From an uncultured Tateyamaria sp. (GTDB lineage Bacteria > Pseudomonadota > Alphaproteobacteria > Rhodobacterales > Rhodobacteraceae): a stretch of DNA of 64,000 nucleotides. Shown piece by piece: positions 19,193-27,897 of this stretch. The notes below the pieces were generated by a model. It ran no database searches and had not been told where the DNA came from. It saw only the letters and a list, made by a program, of their open reading frames with translations. The translations under genes were made by a program, and so were the position numbers. The stretch covers positions 62,001 to 126,000 of the forward strand of contig NZ_CANNGP010000001.1 in the NCBI RefSeq assembly GCF_947504105.1, written 5' to 3'. The number at the start of each line of letters is the position of its first letter. Position 1 is the first letter of the stretch.

Positions 19193-20062
19193 ATGAGCCT
19201 TCCCTTTGATGGCGCAATCAGTGAATTTTTCGAGACCGGTGCGCCCGATGATATTCGGGACAAGATCCGCACCGCGGACAAGGACGACATCCTGACACCC
19301 ACCTACCCGCACGACGAGCGAATGGGCAAAAAGGCGTATGAGCGCCAGATGGATGCGCTACAGATCGAACTGGTCAAGATGCAGAACTGGGTGTCGAACA
19401 CCGGCGCCCGTGTTGCCTGCATTTTCGAAGGCCGCGACGCGGCTGGCAAAGGCGGCACGATCAAGCGCTTCCGCGAAAACCTGAACCCGCGGGGTGCCCG
19501 CGTCGTAGCCCTGTCAAAACCAACTGAGACGGAGGCGTCGGAATGGTATTTTCAGCGCTACATCCGCCAGATGCCCGCGGGGGGGGAGATCACCTGTTTC
19601 GACCGCAGCTGGTACAATCGCGGCGTTGTCGAACACGTGTTCGACTTCTGCACGCCAAAACAGCGGGAACACTTCTTTGTACAGGTGAACCCGTTTGAAT
19701 CCATGTTGGTGGATGACGGTATTCACGTCTTCAAGTTCTGGCTAAACGTCTGCCGCGGTGAACAGTTGCGTCGAATGATGCAGCGTGAACGTGATCCGCT
19801 CAAGCAATGGAAGCTCAGCTGGATTGATGTTGAGGGCCTGAACAAGTGGGATGCCTACACCAGTGCAATCCGGGAAACCCTTGATCGCAGCAATACCAGC
19901 CATGCACCATGGACCGTGGTCAGGTCAGATGACAAGAAACGTGCGCGTTTGAATGCGATACGTACCGTTCTGCACGGCCTTGATTACACGAACAAAGACC
20001 CACAAGCCATTGGTAAGATAGAAAAAGAAATCTGTGGCGGATCGGATATCTGGGATGCCTAA
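19193..20062 (+). CDS. ppk2: Polyphosphate kinase 2
   Basis: PPK2 enzymes use polyphosphate to phosphorylate nucleoside mono- or diphosphates. The 289-residue single-domain protein has Walker [11 protein letters not shown] (79-88), Walker B-like [10 protein letters not shown] (135-144) and the lid-region [17 protein letters not shown]. The start is placed at ATG 19193; an in-frame TTG at 19178 is possible, but neither has a strong ribosome site. Whether it acts on ADP, GDP or monophosphates cannot be decided from the sequence alone. The stop overlaps the TetR gene by 8 bp. Confidence 0.93.
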   Translation: MSLPFDGAISEFFETGAPDDIRDKIRTADKDDILTPTYPHDERMGKKAYERQMDALQIELVKMQNWVSNTGARVACIFEGRDAAGKGGTIKRFRENLNPRGARVVALSKPTETEASEWYFQRYIRQMPAGGEITCFDRSWYNRGVVEHVFDFCTPKQREHFFVQVNPFESMLVDDGIHVFKFWLNVCRGEQLRRMMQRERDPLKQWKLSWIDVEGLNKWDAYTSAIRETLDRSNTSHAPWTVVRSDDKKRARLNAIRTVLHGLDYTNKDPQAIGKIEKEICGGSDIWDA

Positions 20063-20672
20063 ACGCGGCTACCACCACGGTAATCTGCGCCAGGCCCTGA
20101 TCGAAGCTGCCCTGCAGTTGATCGAACACAAGGGCCCCACCGGGTTCACGCTGTCCGAGGCGGCCAAGCAGGCGGGCGTAACCCCAGCCGCTGTCTATCG
20201 TCATTATGAAGGGCGTGAGGATCTGATCGCGGAATGCGCACGCCAGGGCTATGGGATTTTTGCAGATCTGATGGAGCACGCGTACCAGTCAGGGCAACCG
20301 TCGGCACTGGCGGCTTTCGAAGCCACCGGGCGTGCCTATCTTGCCTTTGCCCGTCGTTTTCCCGGCCACTACATTGCCATGTTCGAAAGTGGTATTTCGA
20401 CCAATCGCACACCCGAACTGGCGGATGTGGTCACACGTGCGAACCACGTATTGGAAAAGGCGGCTGCGGATCTCTCCGAGCATATCCCAGAGGACAAGCG
20501 CCCACCCGCGTCGATGTTCTCGGCCCATATCTGGGCTTTGAGCCACGGGGTGGTTGAACTGTTTGCACGCAACTCACCCGGCACAACATCGCCCTTCCCG
20601 CCCGAGGATTTGCTGGAAACCGGGATCGGTATCTACCTACGTGGGCTTGGCCTGATCCGGCCGGACAGCTAA
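20055..20672 (+). CDS. TetR/AcrR family transcriptional regulator
   Basis: The 205-residue protein has an N-terminal TetR DNA-binding domain: [19 protein letters not shown], then the helix-turn-helix [22 protein letters not shown] (about 34-55). The remainder is a helical ligand-binding domain with a WHG-type segment near 160. ATG 20055 overlaps ppk2 by 8 bp; an upstream in-frame GTG at 20034 is possible. Its effector and targets are unknown. A palindrome at 22114-22127, in the promoter region of the LLM oxidoreductase and acyltransferase genes, is one possible target. Confidence 0.87.
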   Translation: MPKRGYHHGNLRQALIEAALQLIEHKGPTGFTLSEAAKQAGVTPAAVYRHYEGREDLIAECARQGYGIFADLMEHAYQSGQPSALAAFEATGRAYLAFARRFPGHYIAMFESGISTNRTPELADVVTRANHVLEKAAADLSEHIPEDKRPPASMFSAHIWALSHGVVELFARNSPGTTSPFPPEDLLETGIGIYLRGLGLIRPDS

Positions 20673-20715
20673 GGCGTCGCTTTTACGCCAACAAGAGCAA
20701 CGCCTGCAAGCAAGC

Positions 20716-21897
20716 CTATTCCGCTGGCTCGTTGGTGTGCCGGGCCTCTTTCTCGGCAGCGTATTTGGCCTGTGCCGTCTCGACAGCTTTCATGTGAATG
20801 TCCGCCAGTTCTGGGCGCAGCTTTTGCGCACGCATGGCTGCATTCATGGTGGACAGATGCTGGCCCTGGAAATGTGGGAACACTTCACGCGTGATCAGGT
20901 CGTAGGACTTTTTGGTCGCTTCGAAATTGGCCCAATTGTGCGCGAGCATCAGGTAAGCACCAAAGCCACCATTCGACTGTTTCCAGAGCCGATCAATTTG
21001 CGCTTTGCACATTTCCGGTGTGCCGATGGCACCAAAGCCGCTGTCGTTGATGAAGTCGATCATCTCTTTTGCGTTCTGCCCTGGCATCGACATTTGCGGG
21101 AACGCCGCGATTTCCTGGAAATAGTTGAACCAGTGTTCAATCCCGTATTCCACGTCGCGCCGCGCCTGTTCTGCAGTCTCGGCAATGTGGCACAACCCCA
21201 CCAGGCGCCATTTTGAGCGGTCGGGTGTGTGGCCGTGATGTTTGGCCTCCTCCTCAATCACATCCCAATGCAGGGCCAACGCGTCGAATCCGGCAGCCGT
21301 TGTGGCCCCGATCGAGATCAGGCCGGTGCCGTATTTACCGGCCAGTTTCGGTCCGGTGGGCGAGGCAACCGCAGCCGTCGCAAGGTCTAAGTTAGAATAG
21401 GGCCGCAGATGCAGGCGCGCGTCTTTCAACACCCACCTGTCATTTTCAAAATTGACAGGCTCATCCAAACGCAGCAGCCGGGTGATGACATCCAGGCCAT
21501 CAGCAAGCAAGCCACGGGTGTCCTTCTGGCTGAGACCGATCATTGCCGCATCGGTGGGCAGTGACCCGGGCCCAAGGCCAAGCATCGCACGTCCGCGGGT
21601 AAGGTGATCAAGCTGCACGATCTTTTCAGCCACCCACAAGGGGTTGTGATAGCTGACCGATACAACACCCGTGCCCAGCTTGATCCGGCGGGTACGAGGT
21701 GCTGCCGTTGCGATCATGAGCTCGGGGCTGGCCGAAATTTCGGAACCGGCAGAGTGGTGTTCACCAAACCAGGCCTCGTCATAGTCGCACCGATCGAGCC
21801 ATTGAACCAATTCAAGATCCTGTTCGAGCGCGAGTGTCGGATTGATGCCCGGCTTGTGAAACGGGGCAAGAAAGATGCCAAAGCGCATCCGGTCCAT
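20716..21897 (-). CDS. LLM class flavin-dependent oxidoreductase
   Basis: The 393-residue TIM-barrel protein belongs to the bacterial luciferase-like superfamily. Signs are MRFGIFLAPFH at the start, YDEAWFGEHHSAG, RIKLGTGVVSVSYHNPL and GRAMLGLGPGSLPTDAAMIG. Members use reduced FMN or F420; limonene monooxygenase-like proteins are the nearest I recall, but the substrate is undefined. The start at 21897 has GGGAGG 8 bp upstream. It converges on the TetR gene and is divergent from the broken acyltransferase. Confidence 0.87.
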   Translation of the reverse strand: MDRMRFGIFLAPFHKPGINPTLALEQDLELVQWLDRCDYDEAWFGEHHSAGSEISASPELMIATAAPRTRRIKLGTGVVSVSYHNPLWVAEKIVQLDHLTRGRAMLGLGPGSLPTDAAMIGLSQKDTRGLLADGLDVITRLLRLDEPVNFENDRWVLKDARLHLRPYSNLDLATAAVASPTGPKLAGKYGTGLISIGATTAAGFDALALHWDVIEEEAKHHGHTPDRSKWRLVGLCHIAETAEQARRDVEYGIEHWFNYFQEIAAFPQMSMPGQNAKEMIDFINDSGFGAIGTPEMCKAQIDRLWKQSNGGFGAYLMLAHNWANFEATKKSYDLITREVFPHFQGQHLSTMNAAMRAQKLRPELADIHMKAVETAQAKYAAEKEARHTNEPAE

Positions 21898-22205
21898 GGT
21901 GTTTCCTCCCAGATAGAATTTTGGTGACGTTGGGTCAGCGTACGGCAGTGTACCTTCCTCGCAAAACCAATTCTGGGTTGTAGGCCGACTTTCGCGAGCC
22001 ACAACCACGGTGCGGGTGTACGCCGGACGCAACCATTATCGGCGGGCAGCGCCACTGTGTTACTGCTCAAATTGGCACGACTTCAGGTTCTGATCAGCAA
22101 TGCTCTGCCGGCAAAGCACGCGTGCTTCGGCCAGCCCTTGCCCGACACAGTAGTTTTACAAAGCTGTCACTCACCTGTCGTGAAACAGCGATCAAAGCTG
22201 CATGC
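21898..22205. other. Intergenic region with a 14-bp palindrome
   Basis: No gene is supported in this 308-bp stretch between divergent genes. At 22114-22127 lies a perfect palindrome, AAGCACGCGTGCTT, a plausible operator for a dimeric repressor. Nothing else of note is seen. Confidence 0.4.
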
Positions 22206-23078
22206 ATGAAAGAGCGCTTGGACCCGTTGGTAGCTGAACGCGCCCCATGGCTGTTCCGCTCCGGAACAGTCAATCGATTTGCGCGGCGCACACTAATGTC
22301 TCTGTTGCGCTATGATCGGACAATTGATCTGGCATCGGATTTGCAGCACCAAAAGGCCAATGCATTGATGCTGCACGTCGGAGATTTACTGGCGCAAGAT
22401 GTGAAGGTGGCGGGTTTACACAATGTGCCACGGACCGGATCGGCCATCGTCGTCGCAAACCACCCGACCGGCATTGCAGACGGTATCATGCTGCATCATG
22501 CGCTGGCCCCCTTGCGCCCGGATATGTTCTTTTACGCAAATGCCGACATTCTGCGCGTGTTGCCACAATTGTCCGAAATGATTGCGCCAGTTGAGTGGCG
22601 CAAGGACAAGCGGTGTTACAGCAGGACGCGCACAACGATGACCTATACCCGCGAGGCCGTGGCGCGGGACCGATTGGGCATCATATTTCCTTCGGGCCGC
22701 TTGGCAAAACGGCGAGGCTTGCGGCTGTACGAGCGTCCGTAGATGGCGTCGGCCGCCATGATTGCCCGGAAATACGATTTACCGGTGATCCCGATCCATA
22801 TCCATGCCAGCAATTCCGCGCTGTTCTACATTCTGGATCTCATCCACCCGACCTTGCGCGACATCACCCTGTTTCACGAGACACTGAACAAGGACCAACA
22901 GCCGTTTCGGATCACGGTGGGCGCGCCCATTCCAGCCGCCAGTCTGCCCCGCAACTCGGAAGACGGCATTGCGCTGTTGCGCCGAGAGCCCCTTATGCTC
23001 GGAGTCGACCCGACCGGAAGTGTTGAAGTGCGCCCGCGTTGGTACGTTGCGCGCAAGGCGACAGCACAGGTTTATTAA
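22206..23078 (+). pseudogene. PlsC-type 1-acylglycerol-phosphate acyltransferase interrupted by an amber codon
   Basis: Two consecutive pieces in the same frame, residues 1-178 and the part after the TAG at 22740-22742, together form one protein of about 290 residues. The first piece has the acyltransferase motif NHPTGIAD (His-x4-Asp) and the second family block FPSGRLAKRRGL. The sequence then reads YERP-stop-MASAAMIARKYDLPVIPIHI; related proteins as I recall them have Trp at that point (TGG to TAG). The ATG just after the stop could allow re-initiation. The likely role of the ancestral protein is phospholipid or lipid acylation. A sequencing error must be excluded. Confidence 0.75.
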
Positions 23079-23084
23079 AACCAA

Positions 23085-23110
23085 AAAAGCCGCCCCGAAG
23101 GACGGCTTTT
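23085..23110 (-). terminator. Terminator after rpsI, probably bidirectional
   Basis: AAAAGCCGCCC pairs with GGACGGCTTTT around a short CGAA-type loop, with one mismatch. On the minus strand it is followed by T residues, 20 bp after the rpsI stop. The A/T runs on both sides would also let it end the acyltransferase transcript. Confidence 0.85.
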
Positions 23111-23130
23111 CCAGTGATTTGATCGCCAGC

Positions 23131-23619
23131 TTAACGCTTGGAGAACTGGAAGCTCTTACGCGCTTTGGCTTTACCGTATTTCTTACGCTCGACCACACGG
23201 CTGTCGCGGGTCAGGAAGCCCGCGGCTTTCAGCGCACCGCGCAGGGCGGGATCATAGAGCTGCAGCGCTTTCGAGATGCCGTGCTTGACTGCGCCGGCTT
23301 GACCCGACAGGCCGCCGCCCTTGACGGTAGCAGTCACGTCGAACTGGTCCTCGACACCCGCAACCTGGAAAGGCTGGCGCAGGATCATCTGCAGCACGGG
23401 GCGTGCAAAGTAGGTGTTCAGCTCTTTGCCGTTTACGGTGACCTTGCCGGAACCGGGCTTGATCCAAACACGGGCAACCGCATCTTTCCGTTTGCCGGTG
23501 GCGTAGGCGCGGCCAAACTCGTCACGGACGGGTTCGCGTGGCGTCATTTCGACTTCGACCGGGGCAGCGTCGCCAGCAACGGCTTGCAGGTCTTCGAGTG
23601 TGTTGATTTCGTCAGCCAT
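23131..23619 (-). CDS. rpsI: 30S ribosomal protein S9
   Basis: The 162-residue S9 has an N-terminal extension of about 35 residues, usual for this group, then the conserved core [18 protein letters not shown], and ends in the tRNA-contacting tail [11 protein letters not shown]. It starts 2 bp after the rplM stop with GGAG upstream; the in-frame TTG at 23625 is less likely. The universal rplM-rpsI operon order is kept and a terminator follows. Confidence 0.97.
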   Translation of the reverse strand: MADEINTLEDLQAVAGDAAPVEVEMTPREPVRDEFGRAYATGKRKDAVARVWIKPGSGKVTVNGKELNTYFARPVLQMILRQPFQVAGVEDQFDVTATVKGGGLSGQAGAVKHGISKALQLYDPALRGALKAAGFLTRDSRVVERKKYGKAKARKSFQFSKR

Positions 23620-23621
23620 CT

Positions 23622-24083
23622 TCAAGCGCTCCGGGTGTTTTTCTTGTTCATGGACTTCACGTCCAGAACTTCGGGGCTTTGTGCCTCATGCGGGTGCTCG
23701 GCACCGGCATAGACACGCAGGTTGGTCATAATCTGGCGGCTCAGACGGTTGCCGGGCAGCATCCGCTTGACGGCCAGGGTCACCACGCGTTCGGGATGCG
23801 CACCTTCAAGGATCTGTTCCTTGGTGCGCGACTTGATCCCGCCGGGGTGGCCGGTGTGCCAGTAGTGATGTTCCTGGCGCTTGTTGCCAGTCAACTGGAT
23901 CTTGTCCGCGTTGATGATGATCACGTTGTCGCCACAGTCCATGTGGGGTGTGAACGACGGCTTGTGCTTGCCACGCAGACGCATGGCGACGATCGAAGCA
24001 AGGCGGCCCAGAACAACGCCCTCGGCGTCGATCAGGATCCATTTCTTGTCGATGTCCGCAGGTGTTGCGGTATAGGTTTTCAT
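23622..24083 (-). CDS. rplM: 50S ribosomal protein L13
   Basis: The 153-residue L13 begins [15 protein letters not shown] and contains the family stretch [19 protein letters not shown] and [12 protein letters not shown]. Start 24083 is set by the family N-terminus; a longer in-frame opening to 24140 is not part of L13. It heads the rplM-rpsI operon. Confidence 0.97.
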   Translation of the reverse strand: MKTYTATPADIDKKWILIDAEGVVLGRLASIVAMRLRGKHKPSFTPHMDCGDNVIIINADKIQLTGNKRQEHHYWHTGHPGGIKSRTKEQILEGAHPERVVTLAVKRMLPGNRLSRQIMTNLRVYAGAEHPHEAQSPEVLDVKSMNKKNTRSA

Positions 24084-24247
24084 ATGAGTGAATCCCTTGA
24101 AGGGTGGAATTTCGGATTGCGTGGTTATACAGCAGGGCAAATCTGCGTCAACGGCAGTAGGACGGTTTTAATCGAGCAGAATCATGTACTTGAAAATAAG
24201 GTATCAAAATACCCCATGCTGCAACTTGGATATTCGATATTGTGTTG

Positions 24248-24559
24248 ATGGAACTGGCCGCACCTGCCCTTGCGGCTTTGGCTCTGTTGGTCTGTGCCAC
24301 CGCTATCGGTACGCCCGCCATGCGCAAACTGATCACCGTCTATGAAGCCAAGCATGAACTGAAGCATGGGTCAGCTGGCTGGCTGCGATCGATCCGAGGT
24401 TGGTCGATGGTTGCATTCTGGCTGATGACCACTTGGTTCGTCGCCACCATCATTGGGGATTGGGCTTTGAATGGCGATCTCGGGGGGGCAATCGATCGCG
24501 GATGGCTGCGCCTGCGTATTTTGCTTGAGATTGCCATGGCCATCATGGAGTCCGACTGA
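24248..24559 (+). CDS. Small membrane protein (103 aa), unknown function
   Basis: The 103-residue protein is not one I recognise. Residues 3-24 form a hydrophobic N-terminal segment (ELAAPALAALALLVCATAIG), and a second membrane segment covers about 54-70 (WSMVAFWLMTTWFVATIIGDW), joined by a basic loop. Its TGA shares a base with the ATG of the zinc-ribbon protein that follows, so the two are translationally coupled and may form a membrane complex. Confidence 0.6.
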   Translation: MELAAPALAALALLVCATAIGTPAMRKLITVYEAKHELKHGSAGWLRSIRGWSMVAFWLMTTWFVATIIGDWALNGDLGGAIDRGWLRLRILLEIAMAIMESD

Positions 24560-25605
24560 TGCACGACCTCAGCGCCGCGCAGTCCGAACTGCAATGCGCC
24601 AATTGCGCCGGGCAGTGTGTATATGACCCTGCGCAACAAGCATTGGTCTGCACCAGCTGCGCGACTCGGTTCGGGCTGGAGACCGACAATGATGATCGCG
24701 CCGCGCAAGAGTTCGATTTCGATCCCGACGCGTCAGAGGACGACGTGCCCGTCGTAGCCGAGACGCGCGCCCACCATTGCCAGACCTGCGGCGGAGACGT
24801 TGTATTTGTAGGCCAGACCTTGTCCGAGAGGTGCGCATATTGCGACGGACCGGTGATCCTGGCGACAAGTGACACAGGATACCAGACCAAGGCGCTGATC
24901 CCGTTTCGCGTCCCCGAATGCGATGCTCAAGCCGCCGCAGTGGGCTGGGTTGCAAGGCGGTGGGCCGCGCCATCCGACCTGAAGACTGTTGTGGCCAAAG
25001 CACGCGTGGCCGGGCTTTACGTCCCGTTCTGGACCTTCGACAGCAACGAAGCAGTGAACTATTGGGCCAAGTACAAGGTGCGCCGAAACAAGCGGACAGT
25101 TGTGCGGAAAACCTCCGGCGCGCTGCGCATCACCTTTGATGATCTGCTGGTCCCCGCCTCGCCCCATGTCACGCCACTGATCCGCGACGGCATCCTGCAC
25201 GATTTTGAACCACGTCGCCTGCGTCCCTACCGCCCCGGTTATCTGGCCGGATTCGGAGCGGAGCGTCACCACCAATCCGTGGCCGAGGGGCTGGCGGAGA
25301 ACGCCGATGACAAGGACCTGCTGATCCGCAACCGGATCAAGGGACATGTCGGAAAGTCAGGCGTACACGACGTACGTTACATCACCGACACGAGCGGCGT
25401 CCGATACAGGCGCATTCTATTGCCTGTCTGGATCTTGCATTACCAATACAAGGGCAAAGCCATGAAGGTCGTTGTTTGCGGAATGCAGGGACGCACCTAT
25501 GGTGAACGTCCGTTTTCGTGGTCAAAGCTTGCGGGCTATGCAGCAGCTTTGTCGGCGCTGACCATTGTTTTTGGCCTCGGGTGGGGTGCTGGCGGACTGC
25601 TTTAG
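24559..25605 (+). CDS. Zinc-ribbon membrane protein, unknown function
   Basis: The 348-residue protein has two Cys4 zinc ribbons in the first 100 residues: CANC with CTSC, then CQTC with CAYC. A soluble middle domain with YVPFWTFDSN follows, and one C-terminal transmembrane helix (about 325-345) ends it. The ribbons resemble those in proteins loosely annotated as PriA-like or TFIIB-type, but there is no helicase motif. The upstream membrane protein is coupled to it by a 1-bp overlap. It converges on the MocR regulator with a 4-bp overlap. Confidence 0.65.
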   Translation: MHDLSAAQSELQCANCAGQCVYDPAQQALVCTSCATRFGLETDNDDRAAQEFDFDPDASEDDVPVVAETRAHHCQTCGGDVVFVGQTLSERCAYCDGPVILATSDTGYQTKALIPFRVPECDAQAAAVGWVARRWAAPSDLKTVVAKARVAGLYVPFWTFDSNEAVNYWAKYKVRRNKRTVVRKTSGALRITFDDLLVPASPHVTPLIRDGILHDFEPRRLRPYRPGYLAGFGAERHHQSVAEGLAENADDKDLLIRNRIKGHVGKSGVHDVRYITDTSGVRYRRILLPVWILHYQYKGKAMKVVVCGMQGRTYGERPFSWSKLAGYAAALSALTIVFGLGWGAGGLL

Positions 25606-27017
25606 ACCCCGATCTGATCTGGTGGGTTGTCGAGCAGGTCGCGCAACCGCTCGATTGCGGCTTCGAAGGATTGCAGGCTGACTCCGGCGTTGATGGCGAT
25701 GCGCACAGCGTGCGGCGTGCGGGCGTCACGGCAGGCGTAGTCTTCGGCTGCGCGTATACCGACGCCCTGCTGGGACGCCGCCTGCACAAATGCACCAGCG
25801 CGCCAGCCCTCGGGCAACCGCAGCCACAGGAATGGCACGTCCTTGCGCCACACGATGTCATATCCGCCCAGAACATTGACTGCCCGCTGCACATACGTAC
25901 CGATGCCCTTACGTGCGCTCGCCATGAGGTCGGGCAGTTCGGGATGCACAAGCAACAACGCGAACAGGTCCGTCATTGGCGTTGCCAGACCGAAAAAGGA
26001 ATACTCTGCCGTGCGCCGCAGGACATTGGCGCGCCCCTTTGGCGCCACGGCAATGCCAAGGCGCAAGGCAGGTGTGATGGATTTCGAGATCGACGAAATG
26101 TACCAAGTCCGCTCCGGTACAATCATGCGGTAGCCTGGCGCCTGCGCCTGCCCCAGCCTGTAACAATCATCTTCAAGGATCTGCAGATCATGGCGCCGAG
26201 CGACGTCGGCAAGCTCCTCGCGCCGGGCCTGCGGGGTGAAACCGCATGTGGGATTGTGCACTTCGGGCGAGGTGCAAAAGACTTGTGCATCATGTCCCTT
26301 GGCTGCAGTTTCTAGTGCCTCCGGAATGACACCATGCGCGTCCATTGCGACGGGCACTGCGTCCGCACGCAGCAACTCGGCGGCCCGTCGAAAGCCCGGA
26401 TAGGCCAGATCTTCGACCAGGATTGCCGGGCGTCGCCCCTTGAGAAGAGCCTGAAGGATCAAGAGAATCGCATTCTGCCCGCCATTCGCCAAAACGATGT
26501 CATCCGGTCCAAAAGATCCAATTGGCGCCCCTGCCAGCCACGCCGCCGAGGCCGTGCGCGCCTGCGCGCCGCCTGCCCGCGTCGGGTAATGCATGACGCC
26601 GGACGGAGGGTCTTGGGCCACATTGGCCAGAAGCCTGCGGATCAGGGTCGCCTGTCCGACACTTGGAAGATGGGGAGAGAACAGGTTGACGTTCCAGGTC
26701 TGAGCTTCGGCATTGTGCGTCGCGCTATCTACCTCTAGCGGGACGTCGGCATAAAGCGGCCCCTTTTCATCGGGTTGCGCCACGAAGGTGCCTCGCCCGA
26801 CCTCTGCCGTCAGGGTCCCGTCATCAGTCAAAAGCGTGTAGGCGCGCGCCACCGTGCCGGGGGTAATCCCTAGGCTCCACGCCAAATCCCGGACAGGCGG
26901 CAGCTTGTCCCCCGGCGTCAAATCATGATCGGAAATGCGTTGACGGATGACGTGCATCACCGCCTTGTATTTCGGTCCCTGCCCATCCAGCAGTTCCGGT
27001 GACCAAATTGTACCCAT
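25602..27017 (-). CDS. MocR/PdxR-type GntR regulator with aminotransferase-like domain
   Basis: The 471-residue fusion has an N-terminal GntR winged helix (LPPVRDLAWSLGITPGTVARAYTLL, about 39-63) and a C-terminal fold-type I aminotransferase domain. The PLP lysine lies in SISKSITPALRLG, near residue 318. MocR proteins sense PLP or amino compounds and control a divergent target; here that target is a DUF1127 gene. I know this divergent pair from other Rhodobacterales, so the usual name PdxR (pyridoxal synthase control) is probably not apt. Confidence 0.87.
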   Translation of the reverse strand: MGTIWSPELLDGQGPKYKAVMHVIRQRISDHDLTPGDKLPPVRDLAWSLGITPGTVARAYTLLTDDGTLTAEVGRGTFVAQPDEKGPLYADVPLEVDSATHNAEAQTWNVNLFSPHLPSVGQATLIRRLLANVAQDPPSGVMHYPTRAGGAQARTASAAWLAGAPIGSFGPDDIVLANGGQNAILLILQALLKGRRPAILVEDLAYPGFRRAAELLRADAVPVAMDAHGVIPEALETAAKGHDAQVFCTSPEVHNPTCGFTPQARREELADVARRHDLQILEDDCYRLGQAQAPGYRMIVPERTWYISSISKSITPALRLGIAVAPKGRANVLRRTAEYSFFGLATPMTDLFALLLVHPELPDLMASARKGIGTYVQRAVNVLGGYDIVWRKDVPFLWLRLPEGWRAGAFVQAASQQGVGIRAAEDYACRDARTPHAVRIAINAGVSLQSFEAAIERLRDLLDNPPDQIGV

Positions 27018-27096
27018 TACAATGTTTCCGTAGCGTTACTTGCTTTCGCATTGTATCATTAAACCATGGCAATACCGCCACATTGTGTCAATACAA
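27016..27096. promoter_or_regulatory. Putative MocR operators between the divergent genes
   Basis: CATTGTATC at 27049-27057 and CATTGTGTC at 27081-27089 are direct repeats 32 bp apart, about three helical turns. Inverted copies are seen at 27018-27024 (TACAATG) and just after the second repeat (TACAAT, 27092-27097). Spaced direct repeats of this kind are typical of MocR targets. Confidence 0.6.
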
Positions 27097-27110
27097 TTTA
27101 GGAGATTCCC

Positions 27111-27344
27111 ATGACACATCACACGCAAACGCCCGCCTCGCACCTGGCTTACCTGACTGCGCAAAACCGCATTCCGGCGACCTCGGTTGTCGCGCTGCGC
27201 ATTGCTGTGATGCTGTCGAAATGGGCAGAGCGTCGTCGTAGCCGCCTGGCTTTGCGCCAGTTGGATCCACACTTGCTGCGCGACGTGGGACTGACACCCG
27301 CCGAGGCTGACTACGAGTCCTGGCGCGTGTTCTGGCGGGCGTGA
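27111..27344 (+). CDS. DUF1127 domain protein
   Basis: The 77-residue basic protein ends with the DUF1127 pattern SRLALRQLDPHLLRDVGLTPAEADYES. Small DUF1127 proteins in alphaproteobacteria have been linked to phosphate and RNA-degradation phenotypes; a precise role for this one is unknown. The ATG follows TTAGGAG. It is divergent from the MocR gene and probably its regulatory target. A strong terminator 34 bp after the stop makes it monocistronic. Confidence 0.85.
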   Translation: MTHHTQTPASHLAYLTAQNRIPATSVVALRIAVMLSKWAERRRSRLALRQLDPHLLRDVGLTPAEADYESWRVFWRA

Positions 27345-27377
27345 CATCCCCGTGGCACCTGCCAGACCTCTTCCTTA

Positions 27378-27405
27378 CGGCCGGGCTTGTCCCGGCCGTT
27401 TTTTA
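27378..27405 (+). terminator. Rho-independent terminator of the DUF1127 gene
   Basis: ACGGCCGGG and CCCGGCCGT form a perfect 9-bp stem with a CTTGT loop, followed by TTTTTT. The T tract touches the 3' end of the convergent thioesterase gene. Confidence 0.93.
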
Positions 27406-27840
27406 AGCTTGCAAGTCAACGCCTTGAGGCGGAATAGCATAGGTCAAGCTCGCCCGCGCAACGGGCTTATCATCCCCCTCTGAAAACAGAAGCGCATCCG
27501 TTACAGATAACTGCTTGCCAAGCTTCAACAGGCGCCCACGGGCGATCAGGTCAACGCCCGCCTTGGGTTTACGCATGAAATCAATGGAGCAGTTGGTTGT
27601 CACGGCAAGTGCCCGCGGCCCGATACGCGCCAGCGTCACCATGTAGGCGGTCACATCCGCCAACCCGAACATCGCTGGTCCAGAGATTGTGCCACCCGGC
27701 CGCAAATGCCGCTCTTGTACCAAGAGGCGCAATACGACCCCCTCTTCCGTCACCTCTTCGACATGGAATTCGCCCGCAACTTCCAAAAACACCTTTTGCA
27801 GGAACGCGTTCATCTCAGACGCGGTCATCACAACTGTCAT
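27403..27840 (-). CDS. PaaI-type hot-dog thioesterase
   Basis: The 145-residue protein is a single hot-dog domain. LRPGGTISGPAMFGLADVTAYM contains the helix with the conserved Gly and the Asp expected at the thioesterase active site, and TTNCSIDFMRKP gives the following strand. PaaI relatives hydrolyse acyl-CoA thioesters. It is divergent from an enoyl-CoA hydratase gene, so a role in acyl-CoA turnover fits, but the substrate is not known. Confidence 0.85.
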   Translation of the reverse strand: MTVVMTASEMNAFLQKVFLEVAGEFHVEEVTEEGVVLRLLVQERHLRPGGTISGPAMFGLADVTAYMVTLARIGPRALAVTTNCSIDFMRKPKAGVDLIARGRLLKLGKQLSVTDALLFSEGDDKPVARASLTYAIPPQGVDLQA

Positions 27841-27897
27841 GCTTTTCCTTCCCTTATCCCTGCCCTAGGGTGAGACGCAAAGACGCTGGAGGGCAAG

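Noticed and set aside
22740-22742. Amber codon as a pyrrolysine codon or programmed readthrough site
   Set aside because: No pylT, pylS or pylBCD gene is seen, and the MttB-like gene here has no in-frame amber; a nonsense mutation is simpler.
22743-23078. A separate 111-residue gene
   Set aside because: It has no ribosome site of its own and its sequence is the C-terminal half of the acyltransferase; treated as part of the pseudogene.
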